Assembly (NCBI GenBank): GCA_031378345.1 | Contig: JANNDY010000089.1 | Coordinates: forward strand, 99,042-163,041 | Length of the DNA: 64,000 nucleotides | DNA from: Emticicia sp031378345 | GTDB taxonomy: Bacteria > Bacteroidota > Bacteroidia > Cytophagales > Spirosomataceae | Direction: 5' to 3' | Part shown: positions 17,366-26,678 of the stretch, piece after piece | How the letters are laid out: every line of letters starts with the position of its first letter | How positions within the stretch are numbered: position 1 is the stretch's first letter | The notes under the pieces: generated by a model | The model's database searches: none | What the model saw: only the letters and a program-made list of their open reading frames with translations | Told to the model about the DNA's origin: nothing | Position numbers and translations under genes: made by a program

Positions 17366-18784
17366 ATGGTATTTTTTTACATTTTATTTAACGATTTTAA
17401 TCGTTTTTATGTAAAAATAAATAGTCCTTTGATTATTTTAGACACCTATTTCAATAGGTGCAAGTTGATAATTGCTTACTTTTCAATATTTCTTCTCCTT
17501 TTTTCCTGCCAAAAAAAACAAGAAATCACTGACCAAGATTTAGCAACAAAATGGGCAGAAATGACCCTTTTTATTACAAAAAATACCCCTTCAAATTCTC
17601 CAACATATTCATCAAGATGTCTTGGTTACATTGGTCTGACCATGTACGAATCTGTCGTGAATAGCGACTCAACTCATCAATCAATTGCCTCACAATTAGA
17701 TGGACTTGACAGTCTTCCAAAGCCTCAAAAAGGTAAAAAATATGACTATAAATTAGCTCTCAATGCCGCACAAGCAACCATCTTGAAAAGTGTTTATAAC
17801 CAAACTTCTGACCAAAATAAATTAAAAATTGATTCTTTGGAAAAATCAATTCAAGTGTATTTTTTTGAGAAAAACAATGATAAAGAATTGACTATCAGCT
17901 CAATAGCTTATGGAAAAGCAATCGCTTCAAGAATTTTTGATTGGTCAAAGACTGACGGTGGGCATCGAGCCTATTTGAAAAACTTTGATAAGAAAATGAT
18001 TTACCCAACCAAACTTGGTTCGTGGAAACCACCTTTGTATGGACAATCATTTAGCCATTACCCACTCCACCCGCATTGGGGTGAAAACCGAACTTTTTTG
18101 GCAAAAAATCATCAAATTTCTGACCCAAAAATCATTCCTTATGATACACTTCCAAACTCTGCTTACTACAAACAATTTTTGGCAGTTTACCAGCAAGAAA
18201 AAACCTTAACCCAAGCACAAAAAGAAGCTGCAATTTGGTGGGGCGATGACCCCGATGAAACATTTACACCTCCTGGTCACTCTTATTATTTGGCAACTTT
18301 AGTTATCAAAAAAGCTAATCCAAATCTAATGAAATGTGCCGAAACTTACGCTAAAGTAGGTTTAGGTGTAGCCGATTCTTTTATTAATTGCTGGAAATGG
18401 AAGTACCAGTTTTTTACCGAAAGGCCAAATACATTTATCAATCAGCATATTGACCAAAGATGGGAGTCTTTTTGGCCCGACCCACCTTTTCCTGCATTTC
18501 CTTCTGGTCATGCGATTCAGGCAGGAGCAACGGCAACTATTTTGAGTGATTTATATGGTGAGAAGTTTTCATTTATAGACGATTCTCATGTAGGTAGAAA
18601 GCGTGATGAACTACGAAATGTTGATTTTAAAGCAAGAAATTTCACTTCTTTTTGGCAAGTTGCCGAAGAAACTGCCAATTCTCGCTTTTATGGAGGAATC
18701 CACGTACCGCAAGACAACGAAGCAGGTCTGGAAAAAGGCAAAGTCATTGCCGAAAATATTAATCAATTGAAATGGAAGAAATGA
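17366..18784 (+). CDS. PAP2 superfamily lipoprotein, vanadium-dependent haloperoxidase-like
   Basis: Membrane-anchored member of the vanadium haloperoxidase/acid phosphatase fold, which either halogenates substrates with peroxide and vanadate or removes phosphate; which of these applies is not decidable here. All three active-site motifs are present: KYQFFTERP (K-x6-RP, about 346-354), PSGH (about 379-382) and SRFYGGIHVPQD (SRxxxGxHxxxD, about 439-450). A lipobox (LLLFSC) ends at Cys48 when counted from the ATG at 17366. That is a long leader and it contains an 18-base palindrome at 17443-17460, so the TTG at 17465 (Cys at position 15) is an alternative start. The gene overlaps the next FG-GAP gene by 13 bases and so is probably translated with it. 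The pairing with FG-GAP and SusC/SusD genes recurs in Cytophagales. Confidence 0.87.
   Translation: MVFFYILFNDFNRFYVKINSPLIILDTYFNRCKLIIAYFSIFLLLFSCQKKQEITDQDLATKWAEMTLFITKNTPSNSPTYSSRCLGYIGLTMYESVVNSDSTHQSIASQLDGLDSLPKPQKGKKYDYKLALNAAQATILKSVYNQTSDQNKLKIDSLEKSIQVYFFEKNNDKELTISSIAYGKAIASRIFDWSKTDGGHRAYLKNFDKKMIYPTKLGSWKPPLYGQSFSHYPLHPHWGENRTFLAKNHQISDPKIIPYDTLPNSAYYKQFLAVYQQEKTLTQAQKEAAIWWGDDPDETFTPPGHSYYLATLVIKKANPNLMKCAETYAKVGLGVADSFINCWKWKYQFFTERPNTFINQHIDQRWESFWPDPPFPAFPSGHAIQAGATATILSDLYGEKFSFIDDSHVGRKRDELRNVDFKARNFTSFWQVAEETANSRFYGGIHVPQDNEAGLEKGKVIAENINQLKWKK
17443..17460. repeat. Perfect 18-base palindrome near the PAP2 gene start
   Basis: CACCTAT and ATAGGTG flank a four-base TTCA loop. 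It lies five bases before the in-frame TTG at 17465 and may be an operator or a leader hairpin if translation starts there. Confidence 0.4.
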
Positions 18785-20535
18785 GAAACAGTATTAAAAG
18801 TAATTGTTGGTCGAAATTTGCAATTTCGACGTTTTTAACTGCCCATTTGCAGTCAACAAGGTGGTATTTAATGTTTTTTATAATAACTATTTCTTATATT
18901 TCCCAAGCCCAGACTCCTTTTAAAGATATTACACAAGTTGCAGGAATCAAGCATCAATTTGAGGTTTTTGAAGGCTTTTTGGGCGGTGGAGCTTGTGTTT
19001 TGGATATTAATAATGATGGTTTTCAAGATATTTTCCTCACTGGCGGAATGGCAGATGATGTACTTTATTTAAACAATAAAAATGGTACATTTACTGATAT
19101 TTACACAAAATCGGGTCTGACTGGAACTAAGAATTTTGTAACACAAGGAGCTGTATCTGCTGACGTAAACCGTGATGGTTTCGTAGATTTTTACATTACA
19201 ACAATTACATCAAAAGGTACAAAAAAGATTATTCCACGAGCAATAAATTTGCTTTATATCAATAACGGAAACAATACTTTTCGAGATGCAACTGCTGAAT
19301 TTGGACTCGGAAAACTAAACTCATTTAGCACAGGAGCAAGTTTTGGAGACTTCAATGCCGATGGCTACCCCGACCTTTATGTAGGAAATTATTTCACCGA
19401 ATACCCTGGCGATTTAAGCACCATCAACGACGCCATGATTGTAAGTGCCAACCAAATTACAGAAGGTTATTTACTTTTGAATGAAAAAGGTAAATCCTTC
19501 AAAAACGTCTATAATGATTATGGAATGAGCCACAAAGGTTTTGGTTTTGGTGGGGTTTTTACAGATTTCGACAATGATGGTGACCAAGATTTGTTTGTCA
19601 ATCATGATTTTGGCTATAAACGCACGCCCGATTTACTTTATCAAAATAACTACCCATGGGCTTCTTTTGATGAAATTGGAAAAAAAATGGCAATGGATTT
19701 GAAAATCAATTCGATGGGTACGGCGGTAGGAGATTATGATAATGACGGTTGGATGGACTATTTCATAACCAATATTCGTTTCAATAAATTTATGGTCAAT
19801 GGTGGAAAAGGCAAGCCTTTTGTTGAAAAATCACAGCCATTAGGTTTGAGTTTTATGTCGATTAGTTGGGGGGCAAATTTTGCCGATTTCGACCATGATG
19901 GCGACCTTGATTTGTTTGTAGCCAATGGTGATTTGAATCCAAATTGCACACCAATGAATGATAATTATTTTGAAAATATCGACGGGAAATTTATAGAAAA
20001 TAGTCGAGAAAAAGGCGTTGGAGACTACGGCATTGGGCGTGGTTCAGTAGTTTTTGATTTAGAAAATGATGGTGATTTAGATATTTTGGTGGTCAATCAA
20101 AAGCCAGTTTTAGAAGGTTATCCAGTAGAATCGGTTACGCATTTGTTTAGGAATGATGCCACAAAAGGAAATTGGATAAAAATAAACTTGAAAGGCACAG
20201 AAGCCGAAACACATGGATTGGGTTCGAAAGTAGAAATAGTGATAAATGGCAAGCATCAAATTCGTGAAATTGATGGTGGCGGCTCAAGTCATTTATCTCA
20301 AAATGCCACTTACGCACACTTTGGTGTAGGAAACGCTACAAAAATAGACGAAATCATCATTCATTGGACTGGTGGAAATACACAGGTTTTACTCAACCAA
20401 AAAGTAAATCAAATGCTTACGATTATTGAAGAAAGGAGTCTAAATATTTTCTTAATTTTGGCTTGGGTTGTGGGTGTTTTATCTGTTTTTGGAAGTGGTT
20501 TTTGGTTTTTGAGAAAAAAAAATAGAATATTATGA
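18772..20535 (+). CDS. FG-GAP/VCBS repeat protein with ASPIC/UnbV domain and C-terminal membrane helix
   Basis: Extracytoplasmic beta-propeller protein of 587 residues. Repeats such as DINNDGFQDIFL, DVNRDGFVDFYI, DFDNDGDQDLFV and DFDHDGDLDLFV run from about residue 75 to 450. An ASPIC/UnbV domain (GLGSKVEIVINGKHQIREI, HFGVGNATKIDEIIIHW) covers about 480-560. The C-terminus is a hydrophobic helix (about 562-582) followed by RKKNRIL, suggesting anchorage in the inner membrane, which the larger homologue at 2750-6085 lacks. The start is uncertain: the ATG at 18781 overlaps the PAP2 stop as ATGA, and the ATG at 18871 would give a short, clean signal peptide (MFFIITISYISQAQ). The ligand is unknown. 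Confidence 0.87.
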   Translation: MEEMRNSIKSNCWSKFAISTFLTAHLQSTRWYLMFFIITISYISQAQTPFKDITQVAGIKHQFEVFEGFLGGGACVLDINNDGFQDIFLTGGMADDVLYLNNKNGTFTDIYTKSGLTGTKNFVTQGAVSADVNRDGFVDFYITTITSKGTKKIIPRAINLLYINNGNNTFRDATAEFGLGKLNSFSTGASFGDFNADGYPDLYVGNYFTEYPGDLSTINDAMIVSANQITEGYLLLNEKGKSFKNVYNDYGMSHKGFGFGGVFTDFDNDGDQDLFVNHDFGYKRTPDLLYQNNYPWASFDEIGKKMAMDLKINSMGTAVGDYDNDGWMDYFITNIRFNKFMVNGGKGKPFVEKSQPLGLSFMSISWGANFADFDHDGDLDLFVANGDLNPNCTPMNDNYFENIDGKFIENSREKGVGDYGIGRGSVVFDLENDGDLDILVVNQKPVLEGYPVESVTHLFRNDATKGNWIKINLKGTEAETHGLGSKVEIVINGKHQIREIDGGGSSHLSQNATYAHFGVGNATKIDEIIIHWTGGNTQVLLNQKVNQMLTIIEERSLNIFLILAWVVGVLSVFGSGFWFLRKKNRIL

Positions 20536-20564
20536 AGTTAAAGCTTGCCTAATCATATAGATAG

Positions 20565-22097
20565 ATGAATAATAAAGTCAAGGTTTTCTTTTTACTTTTG
20601 GGAACATTTCAATTGTTTAATAGTTGTTCAAAACAAACTGACGAGATAGCTCCACAAGCTACTCAGTCTTTTACTTTTTTTGATTTTAGAGTTGCTCAAA
20701 ATCCTTCTTTAGCTCAAGATATTACTTGCGAAATAAAAGGAGATACTATTTTTGCAAGTACTTTTTCTGGTACAAATCTATCAGCATTGAAGCCCGCATT
20801 TACTGATGGGATAGAAGTAAATGTTGCAGGAAAAAACCAGAAAAGTGGTGAAAGTTCTCAGAATTTTAATTCTATTATTACATATTTTATCAAGGCTAAT
20901 GATGGAATTTTGAAGAAATATTTTGTGAAATTTACGGATACAAATATCCCAGCCGTTTATATTTCAACCAATAATAAAGCCATTCAAAGCAAGACAACTT
21001 ATATTCCGGCTTCGATGAAAATTAATGGAAATATTGCTGGTGATTTATTATTTGGTGGCGAAATAGAGATACGTGGCAGAGGGAATTCTACTTGGGATTT
21101 CCCCAAAAAACCTTACAAAATCAAGCTTAATAAGAAGTCAGGTTTACTCGGAATGAACGAAAGTAAACAATGGGTTTTGTTGGCAAATTATGCAGATAAA
21201 AGCCTGATTAGAAATGAAGTAGGCTTTGAAATTAGCCGCAGAGTTGGCTTGGCATTTACACCAGCAAGCCGATTTGTGGAAGTTATTTTGAATGGCTCAT
21301 ATCTTGGAAACTATCAATTGGTCGAACAAATTGATGTTGGCAAAACTAAAGTTGATATTACCGAACAAAATGCCACTACGGCAGATATTTCTGGAGGCTA
21401 TTTGGTTGAAAGCGATGGTTTTGCAAATCGAGAACCCATTAATTTTTTTACGCCACGCAACATGGGAGTTTCGGTGCATCATCCTGAAAGTGATGAGATT
21501 ACGCTGGCACAAAGAAATTATATCAAAAATCACTTCATAGCCTTTGAAAATAGCCTTGCTTTGAACGATTCTACTAATAATTATAAAAAGTATTTTGACA
21601 TAGATTCGTACATTAATTACTATTTAGTCAATGAAATAATGGGTAATTCTGATGTATTTTGGAGTACGTATATGTATAAAAATAAAAACAATGATGTCAT
21701 TTATACAGGCCCTGTTTGGGATTTTGATATTTCTGCAAATAATGACCAACGAATTGGCAATTCGGTAAATAAATTAATGCTTGATGCTGCCCATAATCCA
21801 AAACAATGGATAAATTTGTTGATGAAAGACAAAGTTTTTCGGAATAAAGTACGTAAGCGATGGAATGAAATCAACACAAATAAACTGCCACTTTCTTCAT
21901 TTATTGATGCTTTAGCAAGCAAATTAGAGGTTTCACAAAAGAAAAATTTCATCAAATGGAATATTCTGAACGAGAAAGTATATCTTAACTTTCAGGTTTC
22001 TGGTACTTTTGGAGGTGAAGTAAATTACCTCAAAAATTATTTATCTAACAGAATTTCATGGCTAAATACCCAATTTAATAGTAGTCGTTTTGATTGA
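20565..22097 (+). CDS. CotH-family lipoprotein (atypical secretory kinase fold)
   Basis: Member of the CotH family, whose Bacillus founder is a spore-coat protein kinase; a surface or periplasmic kinase role here is inference. It has 510 residues with a lipobox ending at Cys21 (LFNSC). A beta-rich N-terminal domain covers about 35-125. The CotH core follows: EIEIRGRGNSTWDFPKKPYK (about 165-184), WVLLANYADKSLIRNEVGFE, the NGSYLGNYQLVEQID block, and the PVWDFDIS motif near residue 385 that holds the predicted metal-binding aspartates. It is 29 bases downstream of the FG-GAP gene and 29 bases upstream of the metallo-hydrolase, consistent with one operon. Confidence 0.88.
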   Translation: MNNKVKVFFLLLGTFQLFNSCSKQTDEIAPQATQSFTFFDFRVAQNPSLAQDITCEIKGDTIFASTFSGTNLSALKPAFTDGIEVNVAGKNQKSGESSQNFNSIITYFIKANDGILKKYFVKFTDTNIPAVYISTNNKAIQSKTTYIPASMKINGNIAGDLLFGGEIEIRGRGNSTWDFPKKPYKIKLNKKSGLLGMNESKQWVLLANYADKSLIRNEVGFEISRRVGLAFTPASRFVEVILNGSYLGNYQLVEQIDVGKTKVDITEQNATTADISGGYLVESDGFANREPINFFTPRNMGVSVHHPESDEITLAQRNYIKNHFIAFENSLALNDSTNNYKKYFDIDSYINYYLVNEIMGNSDVFWSTYMYKNKNNDVIYTGPVWDFDISANNDQRIGNSVNKLMLDAAHNPKQWINLLMKDKVFRNKVRKRWNEINTNKLPLSSFIDALASKLEVSQKKNFIKWNILNEKVYLNFQVSGTFGGEVNYLKNYLSNRISWLNTQFNSSRFD

Positions 22098-22126
22098 ATT
22101 ATGCAATTCTCTGAATAAAAAATACC

Positions 22127-23023
22127 ATGTTTTCTTCTAAAAAACTCATTTTTTTACTTATGATTTTCTCAGTAAATGCTTTCAGTCAAACAACTGTTGT
22201 GCTTTTGGGAACAGGTACACCAAATCCAGATCCCGATAGATTTGGACCTTCGTTGGCTATTGTTGTCAATAATACGCCTTACATTGTTGATTGTGGACCA
22301 GGAGTTGTTCGTAGATGTGCAGCAGCTGAGAAAAAAGGCGTAAAAGGCTTGAATGTTTCGAACCTAAATCGCCTTTTTATTACCCATCTTCATTCTGACC
22401 ATACTTCGGGACTTTCTGATTTTATTTTTACGCCTGCAGTAATGATTAGAAAAGAATCTTTGCAGGTTTTTGGTCCAAAAGGTACTGAAAATATGGTCAA
22501 TCACATCATGAAAGCCTACGATGAAGACATCCATTTAAGGGTAGAAGGTTTAGAACATGGAGATGTAAATTCATATAAAATAAAAACCACAGAAATTTCG
22601 GAAGGCATAGTTTATAAAGATTCAAATGTAACTGTCAAAGCCTTCAAGGTCAATCATGGCTCGTGGAAAGAGGCATTTGGCTACCGTTTTGAAACAAAAG
22701 ATAAAGTGATAGTCGTTTCTGGCGACTGCACTTACAGCGAAAACCTCATTGCCAATAGCAAAGATTGTGATATTTTAATTCACGAAGTCTATTCGCAAGA
22801 CGGTTTTGAAAGTAGAACTCCCGAATGGAAAGCATATCATTCACAATTTCATACTTCTACAAAGCAATTGGCTACAATTGCCAATATCGTAAAACCAAAA
22901 CTTTTGCTTTTGACACATCAATTACTTTGGACTTCTACGGAAGAAAAAATGGTGCAAGAAATCAAAAATGATTATAAAGGCAAAGTCATTTCGGGGCATG
23001 ATTTGGATATTTTTGACAAATAA
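22127..23023 (+). CDS. Secreted metallo-beta-lactamase-fold hydrolase (RNase Z-like subgroup)
   Basis: Predicted zinc-dependent hydrolase of 298 residues with a signal peptide (about 1-20, ending VNAFSQ), so it acts outside the cytoplasm despite resembling RNase Z and arylsulfatase-type members. The family motif HLHSDH is at residues 86-91. Further metal-ligand regions are GDCTYSENL (Asp near residue 205) and LLTHQLLW near the C-terminus. The N-terminal LLGTGTPNPDPDRFGPS is typical of this subgroup. It lies between the CotH gene and the LacI regulator in a tight plus-strand cluster. Its natural substrate (phosphoester, sulfate ester or lactone) cannot be told from sequence. Confidence 0.88.
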   Translation: MFSSKKLIFLLMIFSVNAFSQTTVVLLGTGTPNPDPDRFGPSLAIVVNNTPYIVDCGPGVVRRCAAAEKKGVKGLNVSNLNRLFITHLHSDHTSGLSDFIFTPAVMIRKESLQVFGPKGTENMVNHIMKAYDEDIHLRVEGLEHGDVNSYKIKTTEISEGIVYKDSNVTVKAFKVNHGSWKEAFGYRFETKDKVIVVSGDCTYSENLIANSKDCDILIHEVYSQDGFESRTPEWKAYHSQFHTSTKQLATIANIVKPKLLLLTHQLLWTSTEEKMVQEIKNDYKGKVISGHDLDIFDK

Positions 23024-23062
23024 CCAAACTTTTCCCTAACTTGCCAACAATATCCTATTCTT

Positions 23063-24073
23063 ATGCAAAGACACCAACCAACAATCAAAGAAATAGCTCA
23101 AGAGTTGGGAATTTCCATCTCAACGGTGTCGAGGGCTTTGCAAAACAATCTTCGTATTGGCTTGCGAACAAGAGAAAAAGTTTGGGAAGTTGCCAAACGA
23201 ATGCACTATGTGCCAAATCCTGCGGCATTATTATTGAAAAAAAACAAAACTTCTACCATCGGCGTTGTATTGCCTTATTTGCAAGAAGAGTTTTTTTCGA
23301 TGGCTATTACCGGTATTGAAGACGTAGCTTTGGAAAAAGGTTATAATGTTGTGATGAGCCAATCTCGTGATAAATTTGAGCGTGAAGAAAAAGCCCTAAA
23401 GTCGTTTTTGAATAGTAGAGTTGATGGTGTAATTGCCTCGGTTGCTGCCGAAACAAATAATTATAACCATTTCAAAGAATTAGAAAATTACGGAACTCCT
23501 CTTGTGTTTTTTGACCGTGTACCACGAAATTTAGAAGCAAATAAGGTGCGTTGCAACATAACGGAAGGTGCTTTTGAAGCCGTAGAATTTTTAGTAAATA
23601 AAGGTGCTAAAAAAATAGCTTTGCTAAACGGACCTTCAACTTTTGAAGTTTCTGACGAGCGATTGAACGGCTATTTGATGGCAATTGAGAAGTTTAAGTT
23701 AGAAACTTCGCCAGTTTATATCAAATCTACCGACTTATCAAAAGAAGATGCAGTTGAGAAAATGATAGAATTACTTGCCCTGAAAGAGCCTCCAGAAGCG
23801 ATTTTAACATTTAATGATTATTTGGCTCTTTATGCCATGCAGGTTTGTAAGCAAAAGGGCATTGTACCGAACAAGGATATTTTGTTTGTAAGTTTTGCCA
23901 ATCTTCCCATGACTTTTTATTTAGACAATCCTCCACTTGCTTCAGTTGAGCAATTTGCTTACAATATGGGCTTAAAATCTGCCGAACTTTTGATAAATAT
24001 CATCGAAAATCCATCAACCGAAATGCCACCTTACCAAGAAATTATTCTGGGAACAAAATTGGTGGTACATTAG
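23063..24073 (+). CDS. LacI/GalR family transcriptional regulator
   Basis: DNA-binding regulator of 336 residues that probably responds to a sugar. The N-terminal helix-turn-helix is clear (PTIKEIAQELGISISTVSRA, about 6-25), followed by the hinge-helix region YVPNPAALLLKKNKT (about 52-66) with a leucine placed to intercalate at an operator centre. A periplasmic-binding-protein-like effector domain fills the rest (IGVVLP, SRVDGVIASV, PLVFFDRVP, ILTFNDYLALYAMQ). It closes the PAP2-FG-GAP-CotH-hydrolase cluster. The palindromes TGCAAAnnTTTGCA before galK, susC1 and susC2 have the size and symmetry of LacI-family operators, so this protein is the natural local candidate for binding them; that link is inferred. 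Confidence 0.95.
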   Translation: MQRHQPTIKEIAQELGISISTVSRALQNNLRIGLRTREKVWEVAKRMHYVPNPAALLLKKNKTSTIGVVLPYLQEEFFSMAITGIEDVALEKGYNVVMSQSRDKFEREEKALKSFLNSRVDGVIASVAAETNNYNHFKELENYGTPLVFFDRVPRNLEANKVRCNITEGAFEAVEFLVNKGAKKIALLNGPSTFEVSDERLNGYLMAIEKFKLETSPVYIKSTDLSKEDAVEKMIELLALKEPPEAILTFNDYLALYAMQVCKQKGIVPNKDILFVSFANLPMTFYLDNPPLASVEQFAYNMGLKSAELLINIIENPSTEMPPYQEIILGTKLVVH

Positions 24074-24113
24074 TCAGTGAACAATCGGGCGACGTTCCGC
24101 TATCATTGAACAA

Positions 24114-26408
24114 TTATTCACTCACTTGCTCAATCACTAATTCATTCATTGTATTATTGATTTCCTCAAACAAGGCAATTGGGGCTTCTTCTTTTTCTTT
24201 TACCTCAAAAAAACGTTCGTGGATGTCAAATGGTTGGTTTTCTTGAGTATTCTCACAAGCTACTTTTTTGTAAGTTCCATCTTCTTGTAATTCATAAGCA
24301 TTGACATTATCACGTAAATTATAATCTAAAATATGAATAATTTGTCGCTTTACTTCATCATCAACCATTTCAAATATCGACTCAATTCTTTTGTCAAAAC
24401 TCCTAACCATTATATCAGCACTGCCGCCAAACAGCCTCGGTTCATTATTATTATGGAAGTAAAAAATGCGAGCATGTTCCAAGAAAAGTCCTACAATTGA
24501 GCGTACAGTGATGTTTTCACTCAAACCTTTTCTGCCAGGACGAAGGCAACAAATTCCCCGAATAATCATTTTTATACGAACGCCCGCCTGCGATGCTTTA
24601 TAAAGTTCGTCAATCACAAATTGGTCTTCAACCGAGTTGATTTTTATACAAATTCCACTTGGCAAACCAGCCTTTGCATTTTCGGCTTCGGCTCTTATCA
24701 ATTCAATTAATTTGTTCCGCATATCACGTGGAGAAGTGATAAGGTGCTGATAGTCAGCGGGTTGCGAATGTCCAGTGATAACATTGAAGAACTCCGAAAT
24801 ATCTCTCGTATAGGCAGGATTAGTTGTAAGTAAACCAATATCGGTATAAAGTCTTGCTGTATCTTCGTTATAATTACCACTTGCCAAATGAGCATATTGA
24901 ACAACTTTATTGCCTTCTTTTCGTACAATAAGCATTAGCTTAGTATGGGTTTTGTACCAACCAATGCCATAAATAACAAAGCAACCCGCCCTTTGTAATT
25001 TGTCGGCTTCTCTGATATTATTTTCTTCATCAAAACGAGCTTTTATTTCAAATAAAACCGACACGTGCTTGCCATTTTCGGCAGCTTTGAGCAAGGCTTG
25101 TGTTACACGAGATTTTTTTGCCAAACGATAAATTGTTAATTTGATAGCCAAAACATCAGGGTCTTCGGCAGCTTTTTCGATTAACTGCAAAACAGGCTCA
25201 AAATTATTATAAGGATGATGAAGCAACAGGTCTTTTTCACGAATTACTTCAAAAATATCTGCATTCTTATCTCGTAATCTTAATGGAGTAACAGGCGGAT
25301 GAATAGTTGTGATGTCTTCTTGAAATTCAGGATGGCGAACGATTTGCCACAAACAAGTATAATCAATCAAACATTCATCAACAAAAATATTGTATTTATC
25401 AATTTCCCAACGTTTTTGAAGCATTGTAACCATCCACTCATTTGCATTCGGTTCGATTTCCATAAAAACGACTCTTCCTAAGCGACGACTTTTGATTTTT
25501 TGCTTAATTTCATCAACAAAATCAGCCTCAATATCGTCCGATTCTTCCAAAGTAAAATCACCATTTCGAACAATTCGAAAAAGATTTACTGACTGAATTT
25601 CCACATTTCGGTAAAGTTTTTTTATCTCATGTCGAACAATTTCTTCTATCGGTAAAAACAAAATTTCTTCGCCACGCTCAATCGTAAAAAAACGAGGAAG
25701 GTTACCTGGGATTTGTACAAAAGAAAGTTTTTTGTTTTCGCTATCTTCAGCAAAGAGCGTAGAACGATTGGCATCTGTTACAACTCCAAAAATCAAGGTT
25801 TTGGCAATAAGTACAGGAAATGCGTGCGTATGGTCAAAAAGCATAGGTGTAAGCATTGGATAAATCGTATTATCGAAATATTCAATTGAATCTCCTAACT
25901 CATTGATAGATAGGTCTTTAGCTTTAACTAATTTGAATTTGTATTCAGAAAAAAGTGGACTAAGTTCCTCTTTAAAGATACGGTCTTGTTCCTGCGAAAA
26001 CTGCCGAACATTTAGCATCAATGCCTTGCGAAAAGGAATTTCACGAAGACCTGAATAGTCAATTCGTTCTTTATTAAAGTCGAGATAATTATAAAGGCTG
26101 CCGAGTCGAACCGTGAAAAACTCATCAAGATTTGAGGCAGTTATTGCCAAAAATTTTAGTCTTTCAAATAAATTTAGGTCTTTTTCACGGGTTTGGTCAA
26201 GCACACGTTCATTAAATTTGAGCCAACTCAAATCTCGACTCAAATAATTGGACTGCTCTATGCTATCGGCATAGCGATTTATTTTCGATTCTTGAATTTC
26301 ACTTTTAGATTCCAAATTTTTTTGGGGTGTAACCAAGCCATTAAAAAACGAAAAAAGGCCACTTTTAGAGCCTTTATCAGTTGCGGTATTTATACTATTT
26401 TCTTCCAT
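24114..26408 (-). CDS. ppk1: Polyphosphate kinase 1
   Basis: Makes inorganic polyphosphate from ATP, and the reverse, in the cytoplasm or at the inner membrane. It has 764 residues from the ATG at 26406-26408; a GTG codon directly before could add one residue. The N-terminal domain starts YLSRDLSWLKFNERVL, and TASNLDEFFTVR is characteristic. The two catalytic histidine regions are KTHTKLMLIVR (about 487) and LEHARIFYF (about 643), with LFGGSADIMVRSFDKRIE downstream, so the active site looks complete. A low-complexity head (about 1-50) precedes the conserved domain. The gene is convergent with the LacI gene, 40 bases apart, and has no functional tie to the glycan genes. Confidence 0.97.
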   Translation of the reverse strand: MEENSINTATDKGSKSGLFSFFNGLVTPQKNLESKSEIQESKINRYADSIEQSNYLSRDLSWLKFNERVLDQTREKDLNLFERLKFLAITASNLDEFFTVRLGSLYNYLDFNKERIDYSGLREIPFRKALMLNVRQFSQEQDRIFKEELSPLFSEYKFKLVKAKDLSINELGDSIEYFDNTIYPMLTPMLFDHTHAFPVLIAKTLIFGVVTDANRSTLFAEDSENKKLSFVQIPGNLPRFFTIERGEEILFLPIEEIVRHEIKKLYRNVEIQSVNLFRIVRNGDFTLEESDDIEADFVDEIKQKIKSRRLGRVVFMEIEPNANEWMVTMLQKRWEIDKYNIFVDECLIDYTCLWQIVRHPEFQEDITTIHPPVTPLRLRDKNADIFEVIREKDLLLHHPYNNFEPVLQLIEKAAEDPDVLAIKLTIYRLAKKSRVTQALLKAAENGKHVSVLFEIKARFDEENNIREADKLQRAGCFVIYGIGWYKTHTKLMLIVRKEGNKVVQYAHLASGNYNEDTARLYTDIGLLTTNPAYTRDISEFFNVITGHSQPADYQHLITSPRDMRNKLIELIRAEAENAKAGLPSGICIKINSVEDQFVIDELYKASQAGVRIKMIIRGICCLRPGRKGLSENITVRSIVGLFLEHARIFYFHNNNEPRLFGGSADIMVRSFDKRIESIFEMVDDEVKRQIIHILDYNLRDNVNAYELQEDGTYKKVACENTQENQPFDIHERFFEVKEKEEAPIALFEEINNTMNELVIEQVSE

Positions 26409-26678
26409 CACCTATTTACAAACTGTTAGCTTGCGAAGTAAGGTAATTTTGGGCAAAAAGGCAAGGAATTAATAATAATTTAACATTTTTTTGGAAGAAT
26501 GTCTTTAGGAAAATTCTTTCGGCAAGCCAATTTCTAAGCATTTGATTAGGTTCTTTTACCTTTTTCTCTATATTTAAGGATGTTATTATTCAATAGCTTG
26601 GTCAATAATGACTTTACTTGCTTTTATTGATTTTTAACATCAGATTTGATTGTTTCCTGTTTAATTTTCCACAAATGC

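Noticed and set aside
23041..23319. 92-codon open frame overlapping the LacI gene start
   Set aside because: It is in a different frame from the clear helix-turn-helix sequence and has no features of its own.
24074..24113. Terminator between the LacI and ppk1 genes
   Set aside because: The 40-base gap holds a repeated TGAACAAT but no stable stem followed by a T run.
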